A DNA stretch of 64,000 nt from Streptomyces sp. HUAS YS2 (GTDB taxonomy: Bacteria > Actinomycetota > Actinomycetes > Streptomycetales > Streptomycetaceae). A model generated the notes under the pieces. The model had not been told where the DNA came from and searched no databases. It saw nothing but the letters and a program-made list of their open reading frames with translations. The position numbers and the translations under genes are program-made. Positions 24,267-32,728 of this stretch are shown here, one piece after another. Every line of letters starts with the position of its first letter. Within the stretch, counting starts at the first letter, position 1. The stretch covers positions 7,349,001 to 7,413,000 of the forward strand of contig NZ_CP137573.1 of NCBI RefSeq assembly GCF_033343995.1, written 5' to 3'.

Positions 24267-25937
24267 ATGTCCCCACGCATGTCCTCAGGCATGTCCCCAC
24301 GCGTGCCCTCGCGCACGTCCCCTTTCCGAATACACCGGGTGTGGCTGACGGTCGCCACCGCGGCCACGCTGGCGCTGACCTGCCTGAGCGCTCCGGCTCA
24401 CGCCGCAAAGACTCCTCCGCCTCCTTCGCCGCTGCCCGGATCGTGGCGCCAGGACCCGCGGGCGACGGTGGGTGACGGGGTGCCCGATGCCCCGCGCCTC
24501 ATGGCGTCGGCGGCCGACCCCGGTGGGGCGGCCGACCCCTCGGGCTTCACTCTGCAGGCCGGCGCGATGAACGGGACGACCGCCGATCGCGTCGCCCGCC
24601 TCGACGGCGTCCTGCCCAAGTCGGGCGTGTCGAAGCTCCTTTCCGAGGCCAACCGCGACATCAACACCTCGTCGTGCGCGCGCGACCCGTTCGGTTCGGC
24701 GCCCCCTCCGGCCCTCAAGTGGTGCCTGGAGATCGACGATTCGACCTCGCGCGAGTGGATCCCGCAGGCCATGACCGGCGTCTCGGACGCCGCGGACAGT
24801 GAGCAGTACGGCGTCGGCAACGACACGAACATCCAGCTCTACGCGTCCTACGACAACTGGGACCCGGGCCGCGACAGCAACGACAACGAGGTCGGCGACT
24901 GCAACCCCGACGAGTTGGAGGCGAACGACGCCTGCAACCAGAAGGGCGTGCGGATCTCCTTCGTGCAGCGTCGCGCCGACGGCACGGTGAAGTACCGTCA
25001 TGTGCTGCTGGGTTGGGCGTACGTGAACAACTCCCAGCACATCTCCTTCGACGGCGTGCACTCCGCCGAGGGCTCCACGGCGCCGGACCCGAAGAACATG
25101 CAGAACGGCCTGCACGCGGGCGGCATGGTCTGGTACGGCCATTACCTCTACGTCGCCGACACCCGGAACGGCATCCGGATCTTCGACATGGAGAAGATCA
25201 TGGATCTGGACCCCAACGGGGACGGCAAGGGCGGTGACGCGATGGGCGCGGACACCGACGGGGTGCAGACCACGTCCGACATCGACGACAAGACCAAGGT
25301 CGGCCGCCAGAACAACGTCTGGTACAGCTTCGGCTACCGCTACGTGATGCCGCAGGTGGCGGCCTGGAAGTTCAAGGCCCCGCAGGACAACCCCCTGGGT
25401 GAGTTCAAGTGCGTCGACGCCGGCGCCCCGAAGGCGTCCTACCTCTCGCTCGACCGCAGCACGACCCCGGACCGGCTGCTGATGGGTGAGTACTGCCGTC
25501 CGGAGAGCGGCTTCATGTCGCCCGGCCGGATCGCCTCGTACCCGGTCAAGTCGCTGGAGAACCGTTCCGGCGAGGTGGCGGCCGAAGGCTGGGCCAACTT
25601 CCTGCCGATGACGGACGGTGGCGCCCAGGGTGCGCTGGCGATGGGCGACAAGCTGTACGTCAACCAGAGCAACGGTCACAACGATCCGGGCAACCTGCTG
25701 CGGTACAGGTGGAGCAGCGGTGCGCTGGTGTCCAACGGCTCCGCGATCAAGACCGCCACGGGTGCCGAGGACCTCTACTGGGAGCGCGGCGCGCAGCGCC
25801 TGTGGTCGGTGTCCGAGCACTACGGCCCGGCGGTGAACGCCGATGCCCTCGAGGACGGGCAGTCGGCGAAGTGCCTGTACCTCGTGTGCGAGCGCGTGCT
25901 CTACGCCCACAGCAAGGCGCAGCTCGACGCCCCGTAG
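24267..25937 (+). CDS. Large secreted protein of unknown function (LVIVD/beta-propeller-like)
   Basis: 556 residues. A long signal region ends at a normal cleavage site (hydrophobic VWLTVATAATLALTCLSAPA then HAA). The start at 24267 has GGAGG nine bases upstream, and the first 19 codons contain repeated SPRMSSGMSPR-like units. The mature protein is Trp/Tyr rich and contains YGHYLYVADTRNGIRIFDME, an LVIVD-like blade, LDPNGDGKGGDAMGADTDG, a possible calcium-binding acidic loop, and six or more cysteines (SSCARD, KWCLEID, VGDCNPDE, DACNQKG, KCLYLVCERV) suggesting disulfides. It probably acts outside the cell. A strong hairpin follows the stop. Enzyme activity cannot be assigned. Confidence 0.75.
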   Translation: MSPRMSSGMSPRVPSRTSPFRIHRVWLTVATAATLALTCLSAPAHAAKTPPPPSPLPGSWRQDPRATVGDGVPDAPRLMASAADPGGAADPSGFTLQAGAMNGTTADRVARLDGVLPKSGVSKLLSEANRDINTSSCARDPFGSAPPPALKWCLEIDDSTSREWIPQAMTGVSDAADSEQYGVGNDTNIQLYASYDNWDPGRDSNDNEVGDCNPDELEANDACNQKGVRISFVQRRADGTVKYRHVLLGWAYVNNSQHISFDGVHSAEGSTAPDPKNMQNGLHAGGMVWYGHYLYVADTRNGIRIFDMEKIMDLDPNGDGKGGDAMGADTDGVQTTSDIDDKTKVGRQNNVWYSFGYRYVMPQVAAWKFKAPQDNPLGEFKCVDAGAPKASYLSLDRSTTPDRLLMGEYCRPESGFMSPGRIASYPVKSLENRSGEVAAEGWANFLPMTDGGAQGALAMGDKLYVNQSNGHNDPGNLLRYRWSSGALVSNGSAIKTATGAEDLYWERGAQRLWSVSEHYGPAVNADALEDGQSAKCLYLVCERVLYAHSKAQLDAP

Positions 25938-25972
25938 TCCCGCTCCGGCCCCCCGGCGAGTGCCGACCCCCG

Positions 25973-26001
25973 GGCGAGTGCCGGCGACGCCGGCACTCGC
26001 C
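25973..26001. terminator. Strong bidirectional terminator
   Basis: GGCGAGTGCCGGC (25973-25985) pairs perfectly with GCCGGCACTCGCC (25989-26001) over a 3-nt loop: a 13-bp GC stem between two convergent genes. Confidence 0.85.
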
Positions 26002-26006
26002 GGGTG

Positions 26007-26579
26007 TCACGGCGTGAGCCAGTCGCGCAGGAGTCTGCTCACGGCGGGCATCGCCACGTACGTCATGAGCACGTTGAAGACACCGGCGACGACCGCGCTG
26101 CTGAGCAGGAGCGGCAGCGCGGTCAGGTGGGGGACGAGGAAGAGGCTGCCGAGCACGGAGATCGGGTAGATCGCCAGGGTCGCGCTGATCGCCATCTTCC
26201 AGCGGGGCGGCGCGGGGCGGGTCGAGCCCGGCTTGGCGAACCAGGTCTCCATGCCGGTGAGCTTGCGGCGGGCGATCTCGGTGTGGTGGTGTCCCTGGCA
26301 GTCGGCGAACCAGGCGGCCCGCTCGGGCGACTCCTGCCAGATCCGGCAGGCCTCCGCGTCCCGGAAGCGGTGGACGAGGAACCAGGGGGCGTCGCCGCCG
26401 GAGGAGCGGAAGAGCCCGTATCCGAGGTGGCCGGGGAAGGTGGCCGCCGTGTCGAGGATGCCCTTCGCCCATACCTCGAAGGCGGCTTCGTGGCCGGGCT
26501 CCACCCGGCGGGCTATCAGGAGCGTCACCTCGCCCGCGTCGGCGGGGACGGTGGCGTGCTCAAAGCTGACCGCGGTCAC
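26007..26579 (-). CDS. Antibiotic biosynthesis monooxygenase (ABM) domain protein with membrane tail
   Basis: 190 residues. Residues about 15-105 are an ABM-type dimeric alpha/beta barrel (EVTLLIARRVEPGHEAAFEV, FPGHLGYGLFRSS, WFLVHRFRDAEACRIWQES). From about 125 two or three hydrophobic helices follow (MAISATLAIYPISVLGSLFL and LLLSSAVVAGVFNVLMTYVA). This ABM plus C-terminal membrane domain arrangement is common in bacteria but its role is unknown; the barrel may handle haem- or quinone-like molecules at the membrane. The start is a GTG at 26579 with GAGGAG upstream. It is the last of three minus-strand genes (GNAT and pirin upstream). Confidence 0.82.
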   Translation of the reverse strand: MTAVSFEHATVPADAGEVTLLIARRVEPGHEAAFEVWAKGILDTAATFPGHLGYGLFRSSGGDAPWFLVHRFRDAEACRIWQESPERAAWFADCQGHHHTEIARRKLTGMETWFAKPGSTRPAPPRWKMAISATLAIYPISVLGSLFLVPHLTALPLLLSSAVVAGVFNVLMTYVAMPAVSRLLRDWLTP

Positions 26580-26687
26580 ACATACTCCTCGTGATCACGC
26601 CGCGCCGGCCCCCACTGTACGCGCCGCCCGCCGGGAGGCGGCCGCCGGAGCCCCGGCGGCCGCTGCCGGGGGCCTCGGCCGGCGCCC

Positions 26688-27032
26688 CTAGCGCCCCAGC
26701 TGGGCGTCGAGCCAGGACAGCACCTCGGGGGTCACCGGGTCGGTGATGTCGGCGAACTCGTCGTGCTTCTTCAGGAACTTGGCCACGTACGGGCACACGG
26801 GCACGATTCGCATCCCGGCGGCGCGGACGTCGGTCAGCGCCTGCTCGACGAGGATCGAGGCGAGCCCCTGGCCCGCGTAGGCGTCGTCGATCTCGGTGTG
26901 GAAGAAGACCCGGCGGTCGTCGCGGTCGCGGTAGGCGGTCAGGCCGGCGCGGTTGTCGTCGACGAGGATCTCGTAGCGGTGGCGGGCGTCGACGCGACGG
27001 ACGACGGGGGCGGTGGTGGCCTGCTCGCTCAT
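26688..27032 (-). CDS. Small GNAT-like N-acetyltransferase (YjdJ/NATD1 type)
   Basis: 114 residues, the short form of the GNAT fold: HRYEILVDDNRAGLTAYR, VFFHTEIDDAYAGQGLASIL, then VRAAGMRIVPVCPYVAKFL. The 'H-T-E-I-D-D-A-Y-x-G-x-G-L' block replaces the usual acetyl-CoA loop and the C-P-Y motif is diagnostic for this group (human NATD1, E. coli YjdJ). Substrates are not established. AAAGG precedes the ATG. It lies 25 bp downstream of the pirin gene, so both are probably on one transcript. Confidence 0.9.
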   Translation of the reverse strand: MSEQATTAPVVRRVDARHRYEILVDDNRAGLTAYRDRDDRRVFFHTEIDDAYAGQGLASILVEQALTDVRAAGMRIVPVCPYVAKFLKKHDEFADITDPVTPEVLSWLDAQLGR

Positions 27033-27057
27033 GATGACGGACCTTTCGGTACGGGGG

Positions 27058-27981
27058 TCAGTGGTGGGCGGGGTTCTTGCGGGGTGCGATGACGGCGTTC
27101 GGAAGGGCCGGGGCGGGCAGCCGCTCGCCGGGATAGCCGTCGACGTGGCCGAAGCGGTCGGAGGCCCGCTCCCATTCCTCCCGTGCCTCGACGACGTCCT
27201 GGTGGCTGCGGCCGATGAAGTTCCACCACATGACGATCTCCTCTCCGAAGGGCGGGCCGCCCAGGAGGACCGTCCGGGCCGGACGGTCGGAGGCGTTGGT
27301 GAGGGTGAGGGCGGCGCGGCCGGGGGCGGTGTAGCCCAGCTCGGCGGGCTGCAGCACGGTGCCGTCGAGGCGGACGTCGCCCTCGTCGACGAGGAGGCCG
27401 TGCTCGAAGTCCGGGTCGACGTCGAGGGTGACGGTGGCTCCGGCGTCGATCAGGATCTCGGCGCCGAGGAGCGGGGTGAAGGTCCGGACGGGGGAGGTCG
27501 CGCCGACCAGCGTGCCCAGGAACACCCGGATCTCGGCGCCGTCGACGCGGAAGGACTTCGGGGCGTGGTGCTGGAAGTCGCGCGGGGCGTGGCGGTGCTC
27601 GTCGGGCAGCGCCACCCAGAGCTGGACGCCGTGCAGCACGGTGGTGCCGGGCGTGGAGACCTCGGTGTGGCTGATGCCGTGCCCGCCGGTCATGAGGTTG
27701 ATCTCGCCGGGCCGGACGAAGGCGTGCGTGCCGAGGCTGTCGCGGTGCTCGATCTCACCGCTGAAGAGCCAGCTGACCGTCTGTAGTCCGGTGTGCGGGT
27801 GCGGGGCCACGTCCATGCCGCCGGACTCCGAGACCCGGTCGGGGCCGTAGTGGTCGGCGAAGCACCAGGCGCCGATCAGCGTACGGGCCCGCTGCGGCAG
27901 GGTGCGCCGTACGGTCATCGCGCGCGGTCCGCCCAGCGGGACGTCCCGGGCGGTGAGGATCTCGATCTCCGTATGATCCAT
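27058..27981 (-). CDS. Pirin family protein (cupin, quercetinase-like)
   Basis: 307 residues with two cupin domains. The N-terminal metal site is visible in DVAPHPHTGLQTVSWLFSGE followed by IEHRDSLG, and GHGISHTEVS supplies further ligands (three His and one Glu). The block PPFGEEIVMWWNFIGRSHQD near the C-terminus is also pirin-specific. Some bacterial pirins cleave quercetin with O2; others act as redox-sensitive binding partners. ATG at 27981 is chosen as it has GAAGGGCCGGAG upstream; the frame is open 12 codons further, but that part covers the palindrome at 28003. Divergent from the AhpD-like gene. Confidence 0.93.
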   Translation of the reverse strand: MDHTEIEILTARDVPLGGPRAMTVRRTLPQRARTLIGAWCFADHYGPDRVSESGGMDVAPHPHTGLQTVSWLFSGEIEHRDSLGTHAFVRPGEINLMTGGHGISHTEVSTPGTTVLHGVQLWVALPDEHRHAPRDFQHHAPKSFRVDGAEIRVFLGTLVGATSPVRTFTPLLGAEILIDAGATVTLDVDPDFEHGLLVDEGDVRLDGTVLQPAELGYTAPGRAALTLTNASDRPARTVLLGGPPFGEEIVMWWNFIGRSHQDVVEAREEWERASDRFGHVDGYPGERLPAPALPNAVIAPRKNPAHH

Positions 27982-28002
27982 CTCCGGCCCTTCTTCACCA
28001 TG

Positions 28003-28020
28003 TAGTTGCGATTTCAACTA
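28003..28020. promoter_or_regulatory. Inverted repeat between pirin and AhpD-like genes
   Basis: TAGTTG-N6-CAACTA, perfect 6-bp arms, followed at once by ATCAT-GG-ATGAT. It sits between the divergent genes and is a likely operator of a MarR/HxlR-class regulator that is not encoded nearby. Confidence 0.55.
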
Positions 28021-28091
28021 TCATGGATGATCATAGTCCCGATGGCAAGCCACGACAACACAAGCCAGGACAACAGTCGGAGGAGCACAAG

Positions 28092-28592
28092 GTGAGCGAG
28101 ACCGTGCAGGTCACGGCAGCCCGCAGGACGAACGGCCGGGTCTACCTCGACAAGCAGAGCCCCGCCGCGTACCGCGCGCTCGTGGAGACCTCGGACGCCG
28201 TCCGCGCGACGGCCGCCGAGGCCGGACTCGACCGGATCCTGATCGAGTTGGTGAACCTGCGCGTCTCCCAGCTCAACGGCTGCGCGTTCTGCCTCGACGT
28301 GCACACCCGCGCCGCGCTGCGCGCCGGCGAGACCACGCGGCGCCTGGGCGTGCTGGCCGCCTGGCGGGACACCGAGCTCTTCACCGCCCGCGAGCGCGCG
28401 GCCCTCGCCCTCGCCGAAGCCACCACGCACCCCGCCGAGGCCCTCGCCCAGGAGCGGGCGTACGAGGCGGCCCGCGAGGTGCTCGGCGACGACGAGATCT
28501 CGGCCGTGATCTGGGTGGCCATCACCATCAACGCCTTCAACCGGGTCTCGATCCTCAGCAAGCACCCGGTACGGGAGACTCCCGCCCGCTGA
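28092..28592 (+). CDS. AhpD/carboxymuconolactone decarboxylase-like alkylhydroperoxidase
   Basis: 166 residues. The AhpD-type redox site is CAFCLDVH (C-x2-C with His three residues on) in the helix LVNLRVSQLNGCAFCLDVHT, and ITINAFNRVSIL ends the domain. Such proteins reduce peroxides or, in partner pairs with pirin, protect from oxidative stress. GTG at 28092 has GGAGGAG seven bases upstream; an ATG at 28023 would lie within the palindromic promoter region. The divergent arrangement with pirin is frequently seen in actinobacteria. Confidence 0.9.
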   Translation: MSETVQVTAARRTNGRVYLDKQSPAAYRALVETSDAVRATAAEAGLDRILIELVNLRVSQLNGCAFCLDVHTRAALRAGETTRRLGVLAAWRDTELFTARERAALALAEATTHPAEALAQERAYEAAREVLGDDEISAVIWVAITINAFNRVSILSKHPVRETPAR

Positions 28593-28788
28593 GCTCCCGC
28601 GAGGCCGTGGCGACCGACGAGTCATGCCTGCCCGGGTCACCCGTACGGACCTGTCCGGCGGGACGGGGCGCGGCGACTCCGCCGACCATGGAGTCCCGGT
28701 GATCACCAGGGGGCCGGCTGCCCGATCGGACGGTCGCAGTCGGGAGGACTGACATGGTGCACGGCTCGTACCGACGCGGGACCGCGCG

Positions 28789-30315
28789 GTGACCACCGGC
28801 GCCGAGGCCGCGGCGGCCCCCGCGCGAGCGGCGGGCGGGGTACTGGCGGCCACCTGCGTCTCCGCGTTCGTGGTGAACGCGAACACCTCCGCGGTCAGCA
28901 TTCTGCTGCCGGCCATCAGCGAGGACACCGGCGCCTCCCTGGCCACCCTGCAGTGGGCCGTCACCGGATACTCGCTGGTCGGCGCCGCCGTCATCGTCAC
29001 GTCGGGCGCCCTCGGCGACATCTTCGGGCGACGCCGCATCTTCATCGGCGGCCTGCTGCTGTTCGTGGCGTCGTGCGTGGTGATCGCGCTGGCCCAGGGG
29101 GCCGGGCTCGTGATCGCCGGTCGCGCGATCCAGGGTGCGGCCGGCTCGACCATCCTGGCCTGCGGGCTCAGCCTGCTGTCGGCGGGCATCTCCGGCGAGG
29201 CGCAGATGCGTTCGGTGTCGCTGTGGGGAGCCGCCTCGGCGGCCGGCGCCGCCGCCGGGCCGCTGCTCGGCGGTGTACTCGTCGACATCACCGGCTGGCA
29301 GGGGCTGTTCTGGATCGACGCGGGCATCGCCGCCGCCTGTGTGCCGCTGACCCTGCGCACCGTGGCGGAATCACGCGACCCGTCGCGTCCGCGCTCCGTC
29401 GACCTCCTGGGGACCGCGCTCGTCGCCGCCGTGCTCGTCCCGTTCGTCTTCGCGGTCACCGAGGGCTCCGACTGGGGCTGGCTCAGCGCCCCGACCCTGG
29501 TGTGCTTCGTGATCTCGGCGGTGGCGGTGGTCGGCTTCGTGGTGGTGGAGAAGCGGGTGCGCACGCCGTTGATCGACCTGGCACTGCTGCGCAACAAGTA
29601 CCTCGTCGGCTCGACCGTCGCCATTCTCGTGGTGGCCGGCTGCATCAACGCGATCATGTACATCAGCAGTCTGTACTTCCAGAACCCCCAGGGCCTGGGA
29701 ATGAGTCCGCTCGAGGCGGGCGTCGCCACCCTGCCCGCGGCGGCCGGCATCGTCGTCACCGCGCCCCTGATCACGCCGTTCGTCGACAAGCTGGGCGCGC
29801 GGGCGGTGATCGCCGGAGGTTTCGGGATCGCGACAGCGGCCTTCATCGTGTTCGCCTTCGTGGACGCCTCCTGGGGCTACGCCACGTTCGTCGTCCCGCT
29901 GATCGTCCTCGCCGTCGGGCTGGGACTGGCCAACGGCCCCTCGTCCTCCATCGCCACCGCGAGCGTCGCGGGGGACCAGGTCGGCGCGGCCTCCGGGATC
30001 TCGAACATGGGCCGCTACGTCGGAGCGGCGGTTCTCACCGCCGTGACGGCAGCGCTTTTCGACTCGGTGTACACCCGCCACCACACCGGCGGGGCCGAGG
30101 TGACGGACGCCCTCGCGAGCGGGTTCTCCCGGGCCTCCATCGGGCTCGCACTGTTCTGCGCGTTCGGCGTCGCCCTGGCCCTCCTGGTCGGCCGGATCCG
30201 CCCCTCGGGCCCGCCCACGCCCGCCCATTACGCGGCGGCGGCTGCTGCCACCGCCCACACCGTGCCGACCCGGCAAGTGGCCGGGACGGCGGGGGAGGCG
30301 GAGGGCGGGCGGTGA
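28789..30315 (+). CDS. DHA2-family MFS drug exporter (14 helices)
   Basis: 508 residues with 14 predicted membrane segments. DHA2 hallmarks: the motif A-like loop SGALGDIFGRRRIFIGGLLL after helix 2, RAIQGAAGSTILACGLSLLS (motif B), and GPLLGGVLVDITGWQGLFWI (motif C of antiporters). The substrate is unknown; the family pumps drugs and metabolites with protons. GTG start at 28789. The 196 bp before it show no other gene. The C-terminal tail (PAHYAAAAAATAHTVPTR) is hydrophilic and cytoplasmic. Confidence 0.92.
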   Translation: MTTGAEAAAAPARAAGGVLAATCVSAFVVNANTSAVSILLPAISEDTGASLATLQWAVTGYSLVGAAVIVTSGALGDIFGRRRIFIGGLLLFVASCVVIALAQGAGLVIAGRAIQGAAGSTILACGLSLLSAGISGEAQMRSVSLWGAASAAGAAAGPLLGGVLVDITGWQGLFWIDAGIAAACVPLTLRTVAESRDPSRPRSVDLLGTALVAAVLVPFVFAVTEGSDWGWLSAPTLVCFVISAVAVVGFVVVEKRVRTPLIDLALLRNKYLVGSTVAILVVAGCINAIMYISSLYFQNPQGLGMSPLEAGVATLPAAAGIVVTAPLITPFVDKLGARAVIAGGFGIATAAFIVFAFVDASWGYATFVVPLIVLAVGLGLANGPSSSIATASVAGDQVGAASGISNMGRYVGAAVLTAVTAALFDSVYTRHHTGGAEVTDALASGFSRASIGLALFCAFGVALALLVGRIRPSGPPTPAHYAAAAAATAHTVPTRQVAGTAGEAEGGR

Positions 30316-30358
30316 CGGAGGGGCGGTGACGGGGGGTGTGGTGACGGGGGACCGCCGT

Positions 30359-31036
30359 TCAGCGGCCCTCGAAGTCCCAGGACACGATGTCGCGGTAGCG
30401 GATCGGCCCCGGGCCGCGACCGAAGTTGCTGCCGACCAGGTGCAGCCGCGCCGCCCGCCACGGCCGGCCGGTGAACCCCGAGAGACCCTCTGCCGCCGCC
30501 ACGATGCACGAGGTGTCGTCGCGGCGGGCGCGGGCCAGGGTGAGGTGCGGCCGCAGCGGCCTGCCCTCGAACGGGATCCCGCACTCCGCGACCGCGGCGC
30601 GCACCTCCGTGGCGAGCTGGTACAGCCCGTCCAGGTCCCCCTCGACACCGCTCCACAGCACCCGTTCGTCGAAGTGCCCGCTGCCGCGCAATGCCAGCTC
30701 CAGCGGCGGGCGCGCCGCCGCGAGAGCCGCGAGCGGGGGCTGGAGCGACGGCACGGTCGTGACCGGGAGTTCACCGAGGAACGCCAGGGTGATGTGCCAG
30801 TCCTCGATGCGGTTCCAGCGCATGCGCGGGTACGCCGCGTACGCGGGGCCGAGGGCGCGCGCCAGCTCGTCCTTCGCCTCGTCGGGCGGGGCGAGGGCGA
30901 TGAACACCCGAATCGTCGCGGCCGCCGGGGGATGCGGGGACTGGATCTGCGGGGTCCGCTCCTGCGCGGGCTGCTCCCGCGTGGGCTGCTCCGCCGGGAG
31001 GGCCTGTGGCCCGTGGCCGACCGGGTCGGTCGTCAT
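30359..31036 (-). CDS. thpR: RNA 2',3'-cyclic phosphodiesterase (ThpR/LigT type)
   Basis: 225 residues. The 2H phosphoesterase signature is present twice: HITLAFLG and HLTLARAR (H-x-T-L), placed about 85 residues apart as expected. The N-terminus IRVFIALAPPDEAKDEL is the standard start of the fold. Thirty-five residues before it are Pro/Gln rich and unusual (TREQPAQERTPQIQSPHPP). The enzyme opens 2',3'-cyclic phosphates at RNA ends to 2'-phosphates. Start at 31036 has GCAGGAGAG upstream. Convergent with the MFS gene. Confidence 0.92.
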   Translation of the reverse strand: MTTDPVGHGPQALPAEQPTREQPAQERTPQIQSPHPPAAATIRVFIALAPPDEAKDELARALGPAYAAYPRMRWNRIEDWHITLAFLGELPVTTVPSLQPPLAALAAARPPLELALRGSGHFDERVLWSGVEGDLDGLYQLATEVRAAVAECGIPFEGRPLRPHLTLARARRDDTSCIVAAAEGLSGFTGRPWRAARLHLVGSNFGRGPGPIRYRDIVSWDFEGR

Positions 31037-31132
31037 CGTCGCTCTCCTGCTCGCACTGCGTCCGGCCGCCCTTCCCGGACGCACACCCTCACGCCGGGAA
31101 AGGGGCGGCCGTCTCGCACACAGCTGTGTGGC

Positions 31133-31708
31133 TCAGACGTTGACGCCGAAGTCCGAGGCGATTCCGGCGAGACCGGAGGCGTAGCCCTGGCCGACGGCCC
31201 GGAACTTCCACTCGGTGCCGTGGCGGTACAGCTCGCCGAAGATCATCGCGGTCTCGGTGGCCGCGTCCTCGGAGAGGTCGTAGCGGGCGAGTTCGGCGCC
31301 GCCGGCCTGGTTGACGACGCGGATGAACGCGTTGCGGACCTGACCGAAGCTCTGGCCGCGGTTGGCGGCGTCGTGGATGGAGACCGGGAACACGATCTTC
31401 GTGATGTCGGCCGGCACGGACGCGAGGTTGACCTTGATGGACTCGTCGTCGCCCTCGCCCTCACCGGTGAGGTTGTCGCCGGTGTGCTCGACCGAACCGT
31501 CAGGGCTGGTCAGGTTGTTGTAGAAGATGAAGTGCTGGTCGGAGACGACCTTGCCCGTGTCGTTGAGCAGCAGGGCGCTCGCGTCGAGGTCGTAGTCCGC
31601 GCCCGTGGTCGTACGGACGTCCCAGCCCAGGCCCACGAGGACCGCGGTCAGCCCCGGCGCCTCCTTGCTCAGCGAGACGTTGCCGCCCTTGGACAGGCTC
31701 ACACCCAT
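31133..31708 (-). CDS. terD: TerD family stress/tellurium resistance protein
   Basis: 191 residues, the canonical single-domain TerD: MGVSLSKGGNVSLSKEAPGL, then LVGLGWDVRTTTGADYDLDA with the calcium-binding Asp cluster, NLTSPDGSVEHTGDNLTGEG, then EGDDESIKVNLASVPADI, and ETAMIFGELYRHGTEWKFRA, then VGQGYASGLAGIASDFGV. GGAAGGACGAC precedes the ATG. Streptomycete chromosomes carry many TerD paralogues; this one is much closer to the family norm than the fusion protein at 12879. It stands 96 bp from the thpR gene on the same strand. Confidence 0.95.
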   Translation of the reverse strand: MGVSLSKGGNVSLSKEAPGLTAVLVGLGWDVRTTTGADYDLDASALLLNDTGKVVSDQHFIFYNNLTSPDGSVEHTGDNLTGEGEGDDESIKVNLASVPADITKIVFPVSIHDAANRGQSFGQVRNAFIRVVNQAGGAELARYDLSEDAATETAMIFGELYRHGTEWKFRAVGQGYASGLAGIASDFGVNV

Positions 31709-31987
31709 GTCGTCGTCCTTCCGGTCGTGACGTGCTGGAGTGTGTAAATCTACATTGACCGCGCGGGTCGCCGACGGCCGTCCGGAGCGGTGGAACCCGA
31801 CGAGCCCACGACGGCCGCGGCCGCTCTCGGTGATCGCCCTGGGCGAGGCGGCCGGCGGTGAGGCGCCAGTGGTGCTGATGGGGCGTCAGCTGCCAGGTCT
31901 CGTCGGCGGCGATCCCCTGCGTGGTCCACTTGTCCACTCTTTGACCGATGACGAGCCGTTGCCCGGGCGGCCGTTAGGGTCTGCCGG
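31709..31987. other. Divergent intergenic region terD / GDSL gene
   Basis: 279 bp. Just upstream of terD lies TGTA-AATC-TACA (about 31743-31754) next to TTGACC, an AT-rich promoter-like island. At 31975-31980 TAGGGT stands 7 nt before the GDSL start, consistent with a leaderless transcript. No coding sequence with proper codon bias is seen. Confidence 0.5.
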
Positions 31988-32596
31988 ATGATCCAGGACA
32001 TACGTATCTGCTTCATCGGCGACTCCTTCGTGCAGGGGATCGGCGACCCCGAGTACCGGGGATGGGTCGGCAGGGTGCTGGAGGCCACCGGCGGGGACCT
32101 CACGGCCTTCAACCTCGGTGTCAGGCGCAACACTTCCGAGGACGTCGTGCGTCGTTGCCGGCAGGAGATGCTGCCGAGGACACTGCCCGGTGCCGACAAC
32201 CGGCTCGTCGTCTCCTTCGGCAGCAACGACACGATCGAGGAGAACGGCGCGGTGCGCGTCGATCCGGCCCGGTCCCTGGGGAACCTGGCCACGATCCTGG
32301 ACGAGAGCCGGCGCAGGGCCGTCGCACCCCTGGTGGTCGGCCCTCCACCGGTCGTCGACGCAGGCCCCGAACACCTGGCGCGCACCGCGAAGCTCGCCGA
32401 CGCCATGAGCGTGCTGTGCCAGTCGCACCGCATCCCGTTCATCCCCACGACCCACCGCCTGGCCGCGGACCCCGTCTGGACCGAGGAGGCCCTGGCCGGC
32501 GACGGCGCCCACCCGGGCAGCGGCGGCTACCGGCGTCTGGCCGATCTCGTCCTGGCGGATCAGTGGCGGGTCTGGATCGCGCAGCCGCAGCCTTGA
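31988..32596 (+). CDS. SGNH/GDSL-family esterase
   Basis: 202 residues. SGNH blocks are clear: RICFIGDSFVQGIGD (block I Ser), FNLGVRRNTSED (block II Gly), VSFGSNDTIEENG (block III Asn) and GDGAHPGSGGY (block V Asp and His). No signal peptide, so it is cytoplasmic, like arylesterase/lysophospholipase TesA homologues without export. Substrate cannot be told from sequence. It probably starts from a leaderless transcript (TAGGGT-N7-ATG). Confidence 0.9.
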   Translation: MIQDIRICFIGDSFVQGIGDPEYRGWVGRVLEATGGDLTAFNLGVRRNTSEDVVRRCRQEMLPRTLPGADNRLVVSFGSNDTIEENGAVRVDPARSLGNLATILDESRRRAVAPLVVGPPPVVDAGPEHLARTAKLADAMSVLCQSHRIPFIPTTHRLAADPVWTEEALAGDGAHPGSGGYRRLADLVLADQWRVWIAQPQP

Positions 32597-32728
32597 TGGC
32601 CTCCGCGGCGGCGGGGGCCTGACGAAGGCCTCGACGAGTGGGGGCTCCACGGCGGCTGACCGTTCGTCGGGCCCGATGGATCTGCGGCCCTGGCGAAGCG
32701 CTACCGGATCAACCCTCGCCTCGGGGCG

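Noticed and set aside
32680..32728. Short stretch encoding ALAKRYRINPRLG, like the helix-turn-helix start of IS481/IS630-type transposases
   Set aside because: Only about 15 codons, no further transposase similarity and no terminal repeats; may be chance.
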